From NCBI GenBank assembly GCA_036365455.1, contig JAWQUS010000004.1:1433501-1497500 (forward strand): a stretch of DNA of 64,000 nucleotides. The letters are read 5' to 3'. Source of the DNA: Macrosoma leucophasiata (taxonomy: Eukaryota > Arthropoda > Insecta > Lepidoptera > Hedylidae). Both the position numbers and the translations under genes were made by a program. The notes beneath the pieces are model-generated. The model saw only the letters and a program-made list of their open reading frames with translations. It did not search any database and had not been told where the DNA came from. This document shows positions 1 through 11,900 of this stretch, piece by piece (position 1 is the stretch's first letter; each line of letters starts with the position of its first letter).

Positions 1-89
1 TAATACCTGTATTCCTACTTGAAAAAAGTTAGAAGATGTGTTTTTTTAATCAAATTTTGTTCTTTTTTTCGCTTTTAATTTGTTTTATT

Positions 90-665
90 ATGTAACTCGT
101 CAGCACGGGGTCCAATTTGAACCCCGGACCTTTGTCAGGCTTGCGCGGGGACATGGGGGGTCCAACACGTAGAGGCCCTTTCGAGAATTTTGATCTACTT
201 TGTAATGGGTTATATTCGGCGGGACCTCTCTCTGGCTGCATCAATAGTTAATACAGACACAGCCAGACCCCGCAGAATATAATGGGGCTATTGTAATGAA
301 AATGACTTGCCAAACTTTGGGCTATGTGGGTGAACTGGGGGGACTAGATGGCTGGGCCTATGGAGTGAGATCCGGCACCTGCCTATATTCAACATCTCAC
401 ATTATCGAATCCTACTTTAGGCAGGTGGTGACTCGCCTCTCCTTGGTGGGCCCCCCAAACAGCCAACCCGATGGTCGACGGGGGGCAACACTGTTGAGAG
501 AGGCTGGGGGTGTCGAGAGGTGTGGCCCCGGTTTCACCATCACGGGCGAGTAATCTCGAGCTCGGAGCGGGCTTCCCCGCTATTATGCCTTTAGACACTT
601 CCACCCCCGAGTGTATGGCTCTTGCAGAAATTTAGACAACAGCCTATTATCTAAATTTCTGCAAA
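90..665. other. GC-rich unrecognised block, probably TE remnant
   Basis: This block is much richer in G and C than the flanking sequence. It has short open frames on both strands but none with a recognisable domain, and no splice-linked continuation of unc79. It ends in an inverted repeat around 622-664, where GCAGAAATTTAGA returns as its reverse complement. The abrupt composition change and the adjoining SINE suggest the 5' part of a retroelement, but that is inference. Confidence 0.3.
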
Positions 666-702
666 TGCTTATGTAATATTGTTATTGTTAAGACTCTCAG
701 TT

Positions 703-1015
703 AACTGCCTCAGTAGCGTAGTGGTAGCAGGCCACTACTATTACGCTGGAGGTCCTGGGTTCGATTCCCGGGTCGGGGGATATTAGAGATAACGGTCTAA
801 AATCCTTTATCTCTGCTTCTATTGGGATTTTTCCATTTTCTGGAAGTTTCCCAGTACCCCGGAGTTTGGTAATGTGCCCGGAGATGGCAACAGGTTCGCC
901 ACCTGTTACATGGGCCAAAACGTAACCGGCGAGTCGTGGGTGTTTGCATGTATGATTAAATGCATGCATTTACCTCTGCCTACCCCTTCGGGGATTACAG
1001 GCGTGAAGTTACGTT
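703..1015 (+). mobile_element. tRNA-headed SINE, family S2
   Basis: The left end is tRNA-like: an A-box-like stretch (AGCGTAGTGGTAGCAG) and a B box (GGGTTCGATTCCCGGG) about 35 bases apart. The body contains 'gtaccccggagtttggtaat' and ends near a 'taccccttcggggattacag' hairpin. A 5'-truncated relative lies at 40405-40615 and a diverged one at 42130-42300, so this is a dispersed family and not a single-copy gene. Confidence 0.7.
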
Positions 1016-1200
1016 GTTAAGACTCTTATTTATCTTTAACGTTGCTGAAGTATGTATAGTCGTGTCTTATTATTATTTTACTTTGCAAACAAAAGGGCCC
1101 TAACGGAAGACCAGCGCCGGTCGATTTTTCTTTTCGACCAGCACAATGCTGAGTTAGGACCAGTTTGTAGCAATGCACAACTATGGATTATATTGATGTT

Positions 1201-1545
1201 GTTTTATATTATTTCGCATTAACACATGCTTGTGAAATATATTTTATTTTTAAAGAAAAATGGAAAGAAAAATTTGACTTCAGGCGAGACTCGAACTCGC
1301 GACCTACTGGGAATCTAGTCCAGCCGCGCTTATATCGGTTGCCTAACTAGCATAGTTGGTAATAGATGGCGCTGCTGCTACCATAAAGCAATGCAATAGA
1401 TGTGAAGGAAAGATTTGACAAATCGGGCAGGGCTTCAGTAGCTCAATTGGAAGAGCGACTGGACTAGATTCCCAGTAGGTCGCGAGTTCGAGTCTCGCCT
1501 GAAGTCAAAATTTTATTTCCATATTTCTTTAAAAATAAAATATAA
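1201..1545. mobile_element. palindromic tRNA-like element, copy 1
   Basis: A tRNA-like sequence faces inward from each end: a minus-strand 3' half at 1275-1330 and a complete plus-strand copy at 1432-1507. The plus copy has a 7-bp acceptor pairing (CTTCAG with CTGAAG), a D arm with GCTC/GAGC, a T arm GCGAG-TTCGAGT-CTCGC and an enlarged anticodon loop. Both are flanked by the same AT-rich sequence (aaagaaaaatggaaag and its complement). Other copies are at 14048, 14725, 44738 and 55498. Confidence 0.75.
1432..1507 (+). ncRNA. tRNA-like module (pseudo-tRNA)
   Basis: A cloverleaf can be drawn, but the anticodon loop is about nine bases (ACTAGATTC) and not seven, and the module sits inside a dispersed element. 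It is read as tRNA-derived transposon sequence and not as a functional tRNA gene. Confidence 0.5.
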
Positions 1546-1559
1546 AGATGTTACATTTT

Positions 1560-2760
1560 AAATTTATACCTAAGATAATGTGCAACATTGTTACAAATAA
1601 ACGTTTTTTTATTTTATTTTTATTAATTATTAAATAAGCCGAAATTTCCTTCCTACGGTCGATATGCAATATATCTAGGTGCGTACAGTACGTATCTAAC
1701 CAATAACACCGTGATTCGGTATCAAAGCGTATAATTGGTCGGATAAGCGGCCAAATTTGACATCGATATTTTGTAGAATTTATGTAGACAGAGACAAGAG
1801 ACAGAAAGTCTATCGAATCACCAAACAAGGCGAAACAGATATAAATCGATTGAAAGAACTGTACTCACTACAGAAAGTAATCTATACATCCATACTATAC
1901 TTTCTATTTCACCCTGTACATCAATTTCGAACAACAGAAGCAACAATAAATTTTTGAAACATTAAACAGTTACTAGATCTACTTTTCATAAAAATAGTTT
2001 GATAATTTGTTATTTTAGAGCGCTTTTGAAGCTGTGCTTCTTTTTGTTTTTTAACCTAATTTAAAAAGGACGAGGTTCTTCATTTGATTGGTATATTTTT
2101 ATGTCTTTAATTTTAATTAGGTCAGTTTAATTCTCATTGTTAGGTATGTTGGGTAGTTAAAATTATCATAAAATTCACTAAGTACCTATAAACGGTCTTT
2201 AACAACTGATTAGTTATGAGGTGAAAGTGTGGTTTAGTTAATCATACAAAAAGAAATATTGCATTGAATGAGTTTTGAATAGCAAAATCGCAGAAAGATT
2301 TACTCAGACAGCGAGTTAGTTGAATATAAGGTGACAATTTGTCCCAGAAAAGACAATAGTTTAAAAAATGCAAATGCCATACTTTATACATACAAATAGC
2401 CATACTATAAGATAAATTTTCACATAGATTAAGCATGACATTTATAATACAAAATAAATGAAATAGTTAAATGGACTAATGTTTTATTGTCGCGAGGTGA
2501 ATCGTAAATTGCAAAATACTAATTTGACTAACCAATCAACAAACATCGTTTATAATTGAAATGACCCCACACTTTAAGCTTATGGCGAATGAGATTTTAA
2601 TATTTCTTTTAAGATTTACGTTAAACTACTGAAACAATATTTCTCATGGTTAACTTCTATTTTTTTTTTAGTTTAAAAAAAAAAAAAATAACAATAGCAA
2701 AACGATTGGTATCCGATTAGGAGCCAAATGATCAGGACAAACATACATTTCAGCTTCAAA
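1560..2760. other. unc79 intron, nothing recognised
   Basis: AT-rich DNA downstream of the last unc79 exon in the window. No further exon continuing phase 0 from position 2816 with matching splice sites was found. The open frames are short and show no domain. A 12-base A run lies at about 2677-2690. Confidence 0.4.
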
Positions 2761-2815
2761 GCGCTCTAAGTCCCGGCACCACGGTATGTGGGGTAGCGGT
2801 ACGCGGCATACATAC

Positions 2816-2974
2816 ATGCGGCATGTGCACCAGCACGCCGCCCACCGAGCTCTTGTCGGGCAGCGAGTGGGCGATGGACATGAGGCCGTCGACGGACGCG
2901 GCCGGGGTGCCCGACTTGCTGCGCTCGTCCTCCGACTGGTTCTTCTTCGACTCCGACCACGCTTCCTCGGCCGT
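2816..2974 (-). CDS. unc79: unc79 exon 20 (last in window)
   Basis: This exon covers residues about 815-867, phase 0 in and out. It is preceded by AAATTACAG and followed by GTATGT; a second GT four bases on is possible. The translation starts [20 protein letters not shown] and ends near VLVHMPH. It is acidic and serine-rich, so probably an unstructured linker. Third codon positions are strongly GC. Confidence 0.82.
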
Positions 2975-5900
2975 CTGTAATTTGATGAGCCGGTCAGTTG
3001 GTTAGTCCGCCGGCCAGCTGCCGGCACAGTGTGTAGGGGGGTGGGGGAGGGGGGGTGTACCTGTGGGCGGGCGGCGGGCAGCAGGGCGCGCACGAGGCGC
3101 ACGGCCAGCTGCCGGCACAGTGTGTAGGGGGGTGGGGAGAGGGGGTGTACCTGTGGGCGGGCGGCGGGCAGCAGGGCGCGCACGAGGCGCACGGCCAGCT
3201 GCCGGCACAGTGTGTAGGGGGGTGGGGGAGAGGGGGTGTACCTGTGGGCGGGCGGCGGGCAGCAGGGCGCGCACGAGTCGCACGGCCAGCTGCCGGCACA
3301 ATGTGGGGGAGGGGGGGTGTACCTGTGGGCGGGCGGCGGGCAGCAGGGCGCGCACGAGTCGCACGGCCAGCTGCCGGCACAATGTGGGGGAGGGGGGGTG
3401 TACCTGTTCAGCAGGCCGCGCACGAGACGCACGGCCAGCTGCCGGCACAATGTGGGGGAGGGGGGGTGTACCTGTGGGCGGGCGGCGGGCAGCAGGGCGC
3501 GCACGAGACGCACGGCCAGCTGCCGGCACAATGTGGGGGAGGGGGGGTGTACCTGTTCAGCAGGCCGCGCACGAGACGCACGGCCAGCTGCCGGCACAAT
3601 GTGGGGGAGGGGGGGTGTACCTGTGGGCGGGCGGCGGGCAGCAGGGCGCGCACGAGACGCACGGCCAGCTGCCGGCACAATGTGGGGGAGGGGGGGTGTA
3701 CCTGTTCAGCAGGCCGCGCACGAGACGCACGGCCAGCTGCCGGCACAATGTGGGGGAGGGGGGGTGTACCTGTGGGCGGGCGGCGGGCAGCAGGGCGCGC
3801 ACGAGACGCACGGCCAGCTGCCGGCACAATGTGGGGGAGGGGGGGTGTACCTGTGGGCGGGCGGCGGGCAGCAGGGCGCGCACGAGACGCACGGCCAGCT
3901 GCCGGCACAATGTGGGGGAGGGGGGGTGTACCTGTTCAGCAGGCCGCGCACGAGACGCACGGCCAGCTGCCGGCACAATGTGGGGGAGGGGGGGTGTACC
4001 TGTGGGCGGGCGGCGGGCAGCAGGGCGCGCACGAGACGCACGGCCAGCTGCCGGCACAATGTGGGGGAGGGGGGGTGTACCTGTTCAGCAGGCCGCGCAC
4101 GAGACGCACGGCCAGCTGCCGGCACAATGTGGGGGAGGGGGGGTGTACCTGTGGGCGGGCGGCGGGCAGCAGGGCGCGCACGAGACGCACGGCCAGTTGA
4201 TGGCAGAGCGCGGCCGCCTCACAGTAGGCACACGACCCGCCTGCCGCGCCAGACACGCAATCCGCTAGAAATCAAGGTCAAAATAAAAATACAAAAGCGT
4301 GTCTGCATTTCACACGTGGAAGAAGTGAAACTTTTAAAAATTTAATAAAAGACACCGCATGACACGTTTTCCATCATTTTTTCTTAAGTTAAATCTTATG
4401 AATGAAACAGACTAGTAAGTCTGTCTCTTTTTACTGTCGCGTTTTCGTTTCATCGGCTTCCAAAACACAACGATGCTAAATAAGTGTTCACTTCAAAAAG
4501 CGATATTATTTTATTTCATCACAACGGAACCGACCAAGGGAGCCCTATATCTTTACTGGGTGTAGGCGGTGTAAGGGGTGTAGGCGGTGTAGGCGGTGCA
4601 CGCGGCAATTTCAATTTCAATGTATTTTTGCTTGTTGCATGGTACATTTTATGGTCTTAAAATTAAATTTTATGAGCTAAATAAATGTAACACCCCCGTA
4701 GGGCATCGCAAAAAAATAAAACAGCATTTAATATATGTACCTACTTACCAGCTTCGTAGGCTCGATGTGCAATATTTCTTGATGAGTGTGTAGAGGTAGG
4801 TAGGTGTTATAAGCAGTTACCGTGGTGCGGCGTGTTGGCCTGGTTGGACTTGAGCATGAGGCGCAGCAGCTTGGTGGCCTCGCTGCTGACGTTGGCCAGG
4901 TGCACGCGGTGCTGCTGCAGCTCCAGCTGGACACAGACACACAACGACCAGTATAATTATCACAGACCTAGTAGGTTAGCATCCCACTGCTGAATCATTT
5001 CGCTCATCTACGAGTAGATACGCTGCAAACCTACATTTTACGCATATTTAAAATCTAGAGAATATATATCCACTAGGTTGCCTATCAAAATTTGGCCGCA
5101 AGTAAATATAATATAAAGATAATATAATTTGCTCGCTGATAAAGATAATATAATTTAATTAAAAATAATTAAATTATATTATCTTTATCAGCCAGCAACT
5201 CTTATTTGTGACCGATTTAATTTGGCTTTCGTGTATCATAATAATATGAAAAAAAAATAGCTTTAATGTATAATATAAAAATAAGTCGGGTTTTCCTTCC
5301 TGACGCTATAACTCCAGAACGCTCCAACCGATTTCGACGGTTCAGGATTATAAAACGACATCCACGCGGGCGTAGCCGCGGGCAACAGCTAGTTTGATAT
5401 ACAAAAAATACATGTACGCTAAGGACATAAAAATTATCGGAGCGGAACGAAAATACATAGGGACGCCCAAGTGCGCTATAGATTTTTTAAATTATATGAC
5501 TTAAATACTCGTATAAATTTAAATCGAGTAAATGTGAAGTTTTAGTTAGCTTAGTTATTGAAATTGGTAAAAAGGTTAAAATCATCACAAGTAATGATAA
5601 AAGTGACATTTATTTTTTCGCGTATTGTATCTCACTAGCAATAAATTTCTTGAGACATTTTTAAAATAATTTCAGTTGTTTTCTAGTTTATCCATTACAA
5701 ATAAGGCTGACCTGTTTGAGCAGTATGTCGAGCATGAGTATACAGCAGGTGAGGTTCTGCGGCTTCATTTGATCGCCTTTTTCTTTGTCCTTCTCCACGC
5801 TTGGCGGCCCGTTCGAATCCGTCTCCTTGCCTTTACCACTCTCTAGAATAAATACAACAATTACGGACAGCAAAACTTTCTAACTTGCTCATAGGAGTTG

Positions 5901-8900
5901 TATTCCCTTTAAGAGCATCATGGTACACAAAACTTATGTTGTGAATCATTTAAGCCCTTGTCAAACACAACTGCTAACCGAACCGAACCTGAACTAGGGC
6001 CAGCGAACCGAACTCGTGGCGAAAGCGAATCGTAGCGGAAGGAACTTCACTCTTGTGTTTTGGTCAAAAATTGACCAAAATGGTCGACAAACGTCACATT
6101 GCTAAGGTGTGAAAGAAATAACGCTCTACAAACCCAATATCACATAATATCAAGCAGGCTCCCTCTATTGACTCATTTAAAATTCAAGAAAAAAAATATT
6201 TTTTGTCAATCTTCAACTTAATGCTTCCCCTGTACCTATTGTGAGTGTTCATGTTTGTGTGTCATTGTTATCATCATTATGGTCGTCTTTGGTTTTGTTT
6301 ATGTGTATAATTTATACCTTCATTCTTCTTTACTATGTATTCTTTTCTTCTTCCTTTTAGTTTCTTGTACACCCTACTGTTTGATTATTTATAATTATTT
6401 CTCTTGTATTCATTGGTGGTTGCCTGGAAGAGACTGTTCTCTTAGCGATAAGGCCGCCAATTGTACATTTTTTTTGTTGTTATTTTGTGTTTATAAAACC
6501 GTATCTTTGTAATGATGTACAATAAAGAATATTGTTGTTGTTATCAGTCGAAGTCTTCTTACTAGGGTCGACGTGCAATATTATTTGTTGGATACAGTGT
6601 ACGTTCAATCTGGTGTTAATCGCTGTCGTGGTACATTATAATGAATATAAAACATATTTTTGAATATCACCTTGTGGCGGCTTGCATATCTTTTCCGGGA
6701 AGTTGACGACGCAGTGGCTGAACACCTCGAACAACTGCGAAAGCGGTATCTTCACCTCCAGTAGAGATATGGTCTGAAATGTTGCATTAATAGTATTGGT
6801 GACCTACTAAACTTCGACACAAATTGATTTGATACATTAAATTATTATTGACAAATTTATAATTATCAGTCGAAAGATGTCCACAGCTGGACCAGAATTC
6901 CCATAAGGAGGATATACTATGTCATATGCCATGCTGCAGTAGGAAGGGGGCGAATCACCTGGAACTAGTGCAGCACGGGCGCGCGGCGTGGGGTCGGCTG
7001 CAGTAGGCGGAGAGGGGGGCTACAGAAGGGGGAGAGGGGGGATGGGGGGGATAGAAGGGGGAAGGAGAAGGTCACCTAGAAACAGTGCAGCATGGCCGCG
7101 GCGGCGGGGGGGGATTGGGACTGTAGTAGGCAGGGGGGGAGCTACAGAAAGAGGAAGCAGTAGGTCACCTGGAACCAGTGCAGGACGGCAGCGGCAGTGG
7201 GGGGCGGGTTGGGGCTGCAGTAGGCAGGGGGGGTCTACAGAAGGGGAGACGAGCAGGTCACCTGGAACCAGTGCAGCACGGTCGCGTCGGCGAGGAGGGT
7301 TGGGGCTGCAGTAGGCGGGGAGCGAGCCACAGAAGGGGGGAGTAGCAGGTCACCTGGAACTAGTGCAGCACGGGCGCGTCGGCTAGAGGGGTTGGGTCTG
7401 CAGTAGGCATGGGGGGAGCTACAGAAATGGGGGAGGAGCAGGTCAGCTGAAACCAGTGCAGCACGTCGCGTCGGCGGGGGGGGTTAGGTCTGCAGTAGGC
7501 GGGGGGGAGCTACAGAAGGGGGGAGGAGCAGGTCACCTGGAACCAGTGCAGCACGGGCGCGTCGGCGGGGGGGGTGGGGTGTGCTGTAGGCGGGGGGAGC
7601 TACAGAAGGGGGGAGGAGCAGGTCACCTGGAACCAGAGCAGCACGGGCGCGTCGGCGGGAGGGGTTGGGTCTGCAGTAGGCGGGGGGGAGCTACAGAAGG
7701 GGGGAGGAGCAGGTCACCTGGAACCAGTGCAGCACGGGCGCGGCGGCGGCGGCGGTGGGGTGGTCGCCAACACGTTGGGCGGCAAAGCGGTACAGTTGGC
7801 GCTCGTCCACGCCCACCATGCTACCGTCCGGCTCCAGGATCTTGCCCACCGCCACCTTCAGCTCGCACAGCTCCTGCACACAGAGAGACATATTTCATCG
7901 ACAATAAAATGTCGAGTATCGTTTGTAACCCGCTGTATCATCATCACTTCCGCCGAAAGACTTTCACTGCTGGACAAAGGATTTCCCAAAGATGCACCCT
8001 GATAGTGTTGTGCATAATTGAACAATTGAATTGACTGACAAGCGTGGCAATTTTGGCATATGCTCCCATATGCTAAAATTGCCACGCTTGTCAGCCAGAA
8101 TGGCGATAGCAGTGACGGTAATTTTATCGCGAGATGCCGCTGCCCAACCTGTATTTTGCATTCACTACCGCCTTATTGGAAAAAATTAAACTCCCATTGT
8201 TCGGTTGACTGACTGCACTTGTCGAATAATATCTTACACTAATGGGCGGTGGGACCATCACGTCGCCAAACTATTGATACATTATACCAGATAAATTGTG
8301 TCTAATTCAAATTAAGTATAATACCTTCTCTGGAACATCGGTGCAAATAGCTTCCATCCACGCCGGCATGATGTAATCCCAGATAGACTGCGTGATAATT
8401 CCATATGGAATCAGGCAGTATAAACTGAAAAACAAATAAACATGTAAGTTAGTCCATAATATCACACACAACTTAAAACTCAGGAAAACGTTAACTTAAG
8501 CCCGTGTCAAATAGACAGCGAACCGAAAGCGTACAGAAGCGTTTATAGTTTGTTATGGTATCGTTATAATCTAGTCAGATAAAAAATCTAAAGCGAACCG
8601 AATGCGTGCCGATACCGAGGCGAATGAAAGCATGCGCACCAAAACAAATGTAACCTTGTAATTAGTATTACAGAGACAATTTAATGCCAAGCGTGACCCC
8701 GTACCAGCTAAATGGGTGTATTGGATGGTGTAAAAAAACCACGGAAGCAATCTTAACAAGTTTACGTGTAATACTCGACCAGCTAAAAATATATGGTGGA
8801 CGTACCGGTCAAGGCCTTCCTTGAGGTGCGTGGCCTCGGAGGCCAGGTTGTCCCAGTGTCCGGCGTAGCGCGTGTGGAGTGTGGGGGCCTACGTACCGGT

Positions 8901-11900
8901 CGAGGCTCTCCTTGAGGTGCGTGGCCTCGGAGGGCAGGTTGTCCCAGTGTCCGGCGTGGCGCGTGTGGAGTGTGGGGGCCTACGTACCGGTCGAGGCCCT
9001 CCTTGAGGTGCGTGGCCTCGGAGGCCAGGTTGTCCCAGTGTCCGGCGAGGCGCGTGTGGAGTGTGGAGGCCTACGTACCGGTCGAGGCCCTCCTTGAGGT
9101 GCGTGGCCTCGGAGGCCAGGTTGTCCCAGTGTCCGGCGAGGCGCGTGTGGAGTGTGGAGGCCTACGTACCGGTCGAGGCCCTCCTTGAGGTGCGTGGCCT
9201 CGGAGGCCAGGTTGTCCCAGTGTCCAGCGTGGCGCGTGTGGAGTGTGGGGGCCTACGTACCGGTCGAGGCCCTCCTTGAGGTGCGTGGCCTCGGAGGCCA
9301 GGTTGTCCCAGTGTCCGGCGTGGCGCGTGTCGAGTGTGGGGGGCCTACGTACCGGTCGAGGCCCTCCTTGAAGTGTGTGGCCTCGGAGGCCAGGTTGTCC
9401 CAGTGTCCGGCGTGGCGCGTGTGGAGTGTGGGGGCCTACGTACCGGTCGAGGCCCTCCTTGAGGTGCGTGGCCTCGGAGGCCAGGTTGTCCCAGTGCCCG
9501 GCGTGGCGCGTGTGGTGCGGCGGGTGTGGCAAAAGGCACGAGACGAGCACACGACGCCGAGTTTCGGCTATCTTCCGGACCCAGCCGCAAACGTGTTCTA
9601 ACTTCAGTTTTTCCACCATGTTCGCCGTTTCTCCTGAAAATATTACTTCATCGATCTACTCGTATATGTATTGGTTGGGGAAAAAGTTTCTTCGCATTTT
9701 TTAAGATAATTCAAAACATTTTTTAATATAGTTTATTTAAATGTAACTTGTATGTACCATTTTGTTCGATAACCTTTTTGCTATAAAAATTTTGGGACTT
9801 CTCATCAAACTACCGCGACAAGTGTATTTGGCAGTCCTCTCGTGATGTTAACCTAACATTGCATAAAGAATTCTGAAGAGACCGAAACAGGTGGAAATCT
9901 GAAGGTGCAAGGTCAGGACTATACGGCGGATGCATTAACACCTCCCAGACAAACTCTCTTCATTTTTGCTGAGTGGCTATAGATGTGTGAGGTCTAGCGT
10001 TATCATGATGAAACACCACACCCTTTCTGTTGATCAATTCCGGCCGCTTTCTCTCAACTTCTTGCTTTAATCTCATCAGTTGTTCGCAGTAGAGTTCAGA
10101 ATCGATAGTCCTGCCTGGTGGTAATAGCTCATAATGAATAATGCCCTTCCAATCCCACCACACACACAACATCACCTTATTGCGAGTTAACCCGGTTTTC
10201 GCCACAGTCTATGAAGCCTGACCGGCTTTTGACCACGACCTTTTTCGCACGTTCTTGTCGTACGTGATCCACTTTTAATCACCAGTTATCAGCTTCTTCA
10301 AAAATTATTCGGTTTCATTACGTCGTAATAAAGAATCACAAATGAGTACACGGTTCATTAGGTTTCTTTCAGTGAGCTCGTGAGGTACCCAAATATCGAG
10401 CTTTTTTTTGTACCCAGCTTTTTTCAAATGCCCCAAAACTGTTTTGTGATAAATTCTCAGTTCTTCAGCTACGTCGTAATTACTGATATGTCGATCATGC
10501 TCCACTTTTTCAAAAATGGCATCCATTTTATCCGTAATAGGGCGACCAGAGCGAGGTGCATCTTTGACATCAAAATTTCCGGATTGAAAACGCTTAAACC
10601 AAATTTGTGCTACTCTCACAGACACTGCACTAGGTCCATAAACATCGCAAATTTTTTTCGCGGCTTGCGTTGCATTTTTACCTTTTTTGTAGTAAAATTT
10701 TAAAATGTATCGAATTTCTTCATTAGATTCGCTCATCTTGACAGTACGAAAAACAAATGAAAATCACACATTTGCCTAGTTTGAATTTGGAATTATGTTC
10801 TTTAAAATTTTAACTTTCAATGATACCAAAACCAGCCAGATACAAATACTACCAAAGAGCCAAAGAGATTTTATTACAAGTTCATACATACTATAATGCG
10901 AAAAGACTTTTTCCCCAACCTATTATGATATATATTATAAAACAACAATTTATCCCCCGATACGTCAGTCTGTCTGTCTATCTGTTAGCTATAAACTCAA
11001 CGACTACTTCAAGGATTTTCATGCGTTTTTCACCACCAGATAGAGTGATTCATACGGAAGGTTTGTGTGTAAATTGATTAGGATATTTAATTAGCCGGTA
11101 TTACCTGGTTAGTCCAGCGGTGTGAGATGACCGTTTGATTCGATGGGTAGCGGGTTCGATCCCCGCACCGGGTCAAATATTTGTATGGTCTACAGATATT
11201 TGTTTCGAGTCTGGATGTTTGTGTATGTGTTGTATATATAGATATACAACGGCACCCACGACACAGGTTTATACTTTCTGTGTGGCTGTGAGTGTAAACG
11301 TATTTTTTTTATCAACTTAATATTTCCCACACATACAATAATAACTATAAATACACATACATTCTTCATTTTTTTTTATGTAACTGAAGTGGCAAACAAG
11401 CGTGCAGTTCACGTTGATGTTAAGTGATAACTGCAGCCTATAAACACCCACACAAAGACCAAGGTCAAAATGCAGATGCGTTAACACTCCTGAGGCCTAA
11501 GATGTTATGCCTCTGTGCCGAAAATTACAGGGCCGTACATTACCACCTGACCGAAACACGATAGTGCTGAACACTACCATTTAGCGGCAAGTATATTAGG
11601 TAATGCGGTGGTGCCTACGCCCGCGAGCTCCGTAACTGGAGCTCTACCACCAGTAAAATATTCATATTGACGAATTATCTTTAAAAAAAAAACTAGTCAA
11701 GAACATAATAACATATTATTTTTAAAAGACCTAAAAAATAAGGAATTCTATGTTCTACTGCATTTATGTTCACCGTGGGCTGATTTGATTTATAGTCTTA
11801 CGCCGTTTGAAAGGGTAAGCCTTCCAAGTTGGCCCCATTTCCCATGATAACACCATAAGATCCCTTGGTTGCCATTGGAAAATCGAAGAAAATCTTTAAA

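Noticed and set aside
50..604. Frames of 64-85 codons on both strands at the left edge
   Set aside because: Mutually overlapping, no domain, in GC-rich unrecognised sequence; probably non-coding or TE leader.
1432..1507. Functional tRNA gene
   Set aside because: Nine-base anticodon loop, several dispersed copies and inverted partial duplicates point to a tRNA-derived mobile element.
3055..4268. Three overlapping plus-strand frames of up to 401 codons
   Set aside because: They are translations of the antisense of the exon-19 array. Their length comes from repeat periodicity and absence of A/T, and the unc79 exons explain the sequence on the other strand.
10380..10703. 107-codon plus-strand frame
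   Set aside because: Antisense to the mariner transposase start.
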